The notes beneath the pieces are model-generated. The model had not been told where the DNA came from and ran no database searches. It saw only the letters and a program-made list of their open reading frames with translations. From the NCBI RefSeq assembly GCF_011761185.1, contig NZ_JAAOYM010000001.1:4650001-4714000 (forward strand): 64,000 nt of DNA, in the 5' to 3' direction. The stretch comes from Saccharomonospora amisosensis (GTDB lineage Bacteria; Actinomycetota; Actinomycetes; Mycobacteriales; Pseudonocardiaceae). Below, one piece after another: positions 62,644 through 64,000 of the stretch (the stretch's first letter is position 1; each line of letters starts with the position of its first letter). The translations under genes and the position numbers were made by a program.

Positions 62644-64000
62644 TCAGGTGAGCAGTGTCAGCACCGTTTCCGACTGCCGGTCGAAAGACCGCGCCGTCCG
62701 CGCCTGCAACCACGCCTCCAGCCGCTCCTCCGACAACGGTCGCGAGATCAGGTACCCCTGTGCCACGTCGCAACCCATCGCCTCGAGCTGGTCTCGCGCG
62801 ACGTCCTCCTCCACGCCCTCTGCCACCACTGTGAGGCCGAGGGAGTGGCCGAGTTCGACGATCGAACGCACCACCGCCAGGTCGGAGAGGTCGGTGCCCA
62901 TGCCGAGCACGAAGCTTTTGTCGATCTTGACCTGGTCCACCGGAAGCTGCCGTAGGTAGGCGAGCGACGAGTAGCCCGTCCCGAAGTCGTCCACGGCGAG
63001 CTCGATGCCGAGTCCGTGCAACTCGCGCAGGATGGGTAGCGCGCGCTGCGGGTCGGCCATCACGCCGGACTCGGTCAGCTCGAAGGTCAGCAACTCGGCG
63101 GGCACGCCGAACCGCGCAAGCGCGTCGGCGACCTTGCCAGGGAACTCCGCGTCGGCGAGGTTTCGCACCGACAGGTTCACCGCGACCGAGATGCGTAGCC
63201 CCTCTTCCATCCAGCGACGCACCCTGTCCAGCGCCTTGTCCAGTACAAAGGAGGTCAGGGCACCGACGAGACCCGCAGCCTCCACAGCGGGAACGAACTC
63301 GTCGGGGTCCACCCTGCCGAACTCCGGGTGTTGCCAGCGCACCAGCGCCTCGACCCCGAGCACATGCTTGCCAGGCAGCGACACCTTCGGCTGGTAGTGA
63401 ACGCTGACCTGGCCGTCTTCGAGCGCCTGCCGGAACTGGGTGACCATCTGGAACCGTCGCAGGAAGATCTGGCCCATGCTCGGAACGTAGGCCTTGACCT
63501 CCTCGCCACCCCGTGTCGCGCGCACGGCGACGTCGGCACGCTGCAGCAGCGCGTCCACGTCCACCGGCTGGCAGTTCTCCTCCACGGTGCTAGCCGCGTA
63601 CCCGACCATCGCGTTGGCCTCGACCGTCAACCTGTCGACGGGGTACGGCATGGAGAGTTGCTCGCGCAGCCGCTGCGCGAAGTCGTGTGCCTCCTGCGGC
63701 CCGCACCCGACGAGCAGCGCGGCGAACGAGGCGCCCTCCAGCCTGGCAAGCGGCACGTCGGCTCCGAGCGCCTCGCGCATGCGCCTGCCCGCCGCTATGA
63801 CCATCCGGTCGCCCCACGCGTAGCCGAGCGCGTCGCTGACCGTGGAGAACACGTCCAGGTCCACGCGCAGCATCACGGACTGGGTGTGTTCGCGCAGCGG
63901 TTCGCCCGCGACCTGCCGGAAGCCGGGCCGGTTGAGCAGCCCGGTCAGCGGGTCGTGGTAAGCGTCGTGCCGCAGGGTCGCCAGCAACCGGCGGTTGTCC
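62644..64000 (-). CDS. Degenerate-GGDEF / EAL c-di-GMP protein, 5' part outside the window
   Basis: The frame is open to the right edge, so the N-terminus (perhaps a PAS or membrane sensor) is missing. The GGDEF-type domain begins at DPLTGLLNRPGF, but the active-site motif is replaced (RLEGASFAALLV), so cyclase activity is unlikely. The EAL domain keeps the expected catalytic and metal residues: EALVRW, AVNLSVRNL, FELTESGVM, DDFGTGYSSL, KIDKSF and EGVE. It is therefore probably a c-di-GMP phosphodiesterase whose GGDEF domain may act as a GTP sensor. Confidence 0.93.
   Translation of the reverse strand, partial: DNRRLLATLRHDAYHDPLTGLLNRPGFRQVAGEPLREHTQSVMLRVDLDVFSTVSDALGYAWGDRMVIAAGRRMREALGADVPLARLEGASFAALLVGCGPQEAHDFAQRLREQLSMPYPVDRLTVEANAMVGYAASTVEENCQPVDVDALLQRADVAVRATRGGEEVKAYVPSMGQIFLRRFQMVTQFRQALEDGQVSVHYQPKVSLPGKHVLGVEALVRWQHPEFGRVDPDEFVPAVEAAGLVGALTSFVLDKALDRVRRWMEEGLRISVAVNLSVRNLADAEFPGKVADALARFGVPAELLTFELTESGVMADPQRALPILRELHGLGIELAVDDFGTGYSSLAYLRQLPVDQVKIDKSFVLGMGTDLSDLAVVRSIVELGHSLGLTVVAEGVEEDVARDQLEAMGCDVAQGYLISRPLSEERLEAWLQARTARSFDRQSETVLTLLT

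Overview
The window is very GC-rich chromosomal DNA from a high-GC Gram-positive actinobacterium. Gene content and order point to the Pseudonocardiaceae (relatives of Amycolatopsis, Saccharomonospora and Prauserella). Evidence includes an ESX-4-type type VII secretion (T7SS) locus beside truA, actinobacterial forms of the ribosomal operons, a TTG-started rpoB, a complete mce operon, and hadA-hadB without hadC, which argues against a mycolate producer. Genus is not assignable by eye.

Layout. (1) 1-5100: the end of an ESX-4-like locus: mycosin (3' part), eccB on the opposite strand, eccE, and an unrecognised ESX-linked gene. (2) 5281-6180: an AbiEi/DUF559-like gene with atypical codons. (3) 6177-24199, all minus strand: the S10, spc and alpha ribosomal regions in transcription order rpsJ to rplO, secY-adk-map, then infA-rpmJ-rpsM-(small orf)-rpsK-rpsD-rpoA-rplQ-truA. 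(4) 24515-28920: rpsL-rpsG-fusA-tuf. (5) 29325-32045, plus strand: a four-gene T7SS-substrate-type cassette (YbaB-like, EspC-like, WXG-like, membrane protein), then a secreted zinc peptidase on the minus strand. (6) 33138-40631: rpoB-rpoC with its promoter and terminator. (7) 40939-52380: a complete mce lipid importer operon (mceG, two YrbE permeases, MceA-F, two Mce-associated proteins). (8) 52612-57499: rplJ-rplL, a plus-strand membrane-protein gene, rplA, rplK, nusG, secE and tRNA-Trp. (9) 57800-64000: aspartate aminotransferase, an SGNH-hydrolase lipoprotein, hadB-hadA, an S1 protease, rpmG, tRNA-Met, tRNA-Thr and a partial GGDEF/EAL gene.

Most of the window is the translation and transcription core. 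It is interrupted at a few places by cell-envelope modules (ESX, the T7SS cassette, Mce). Many junctions between these blocks carry copies of a short dispersed repeat, core CGTTTAGCGGGCAAACCG or close variants. I count 16 copies, several paired as perfect inverted repeats. One copy lies inside truA, and two copies supply the stop codon of the gene they follow. This repeat family, the four-gene cassette at 29325-32045, the unexplained small ORF inside the alpha operon and a rifamycin-site substitution in RpoB are the most interesting items. I saw no insertion sequences, CRISPR arrays or rRNA genes.
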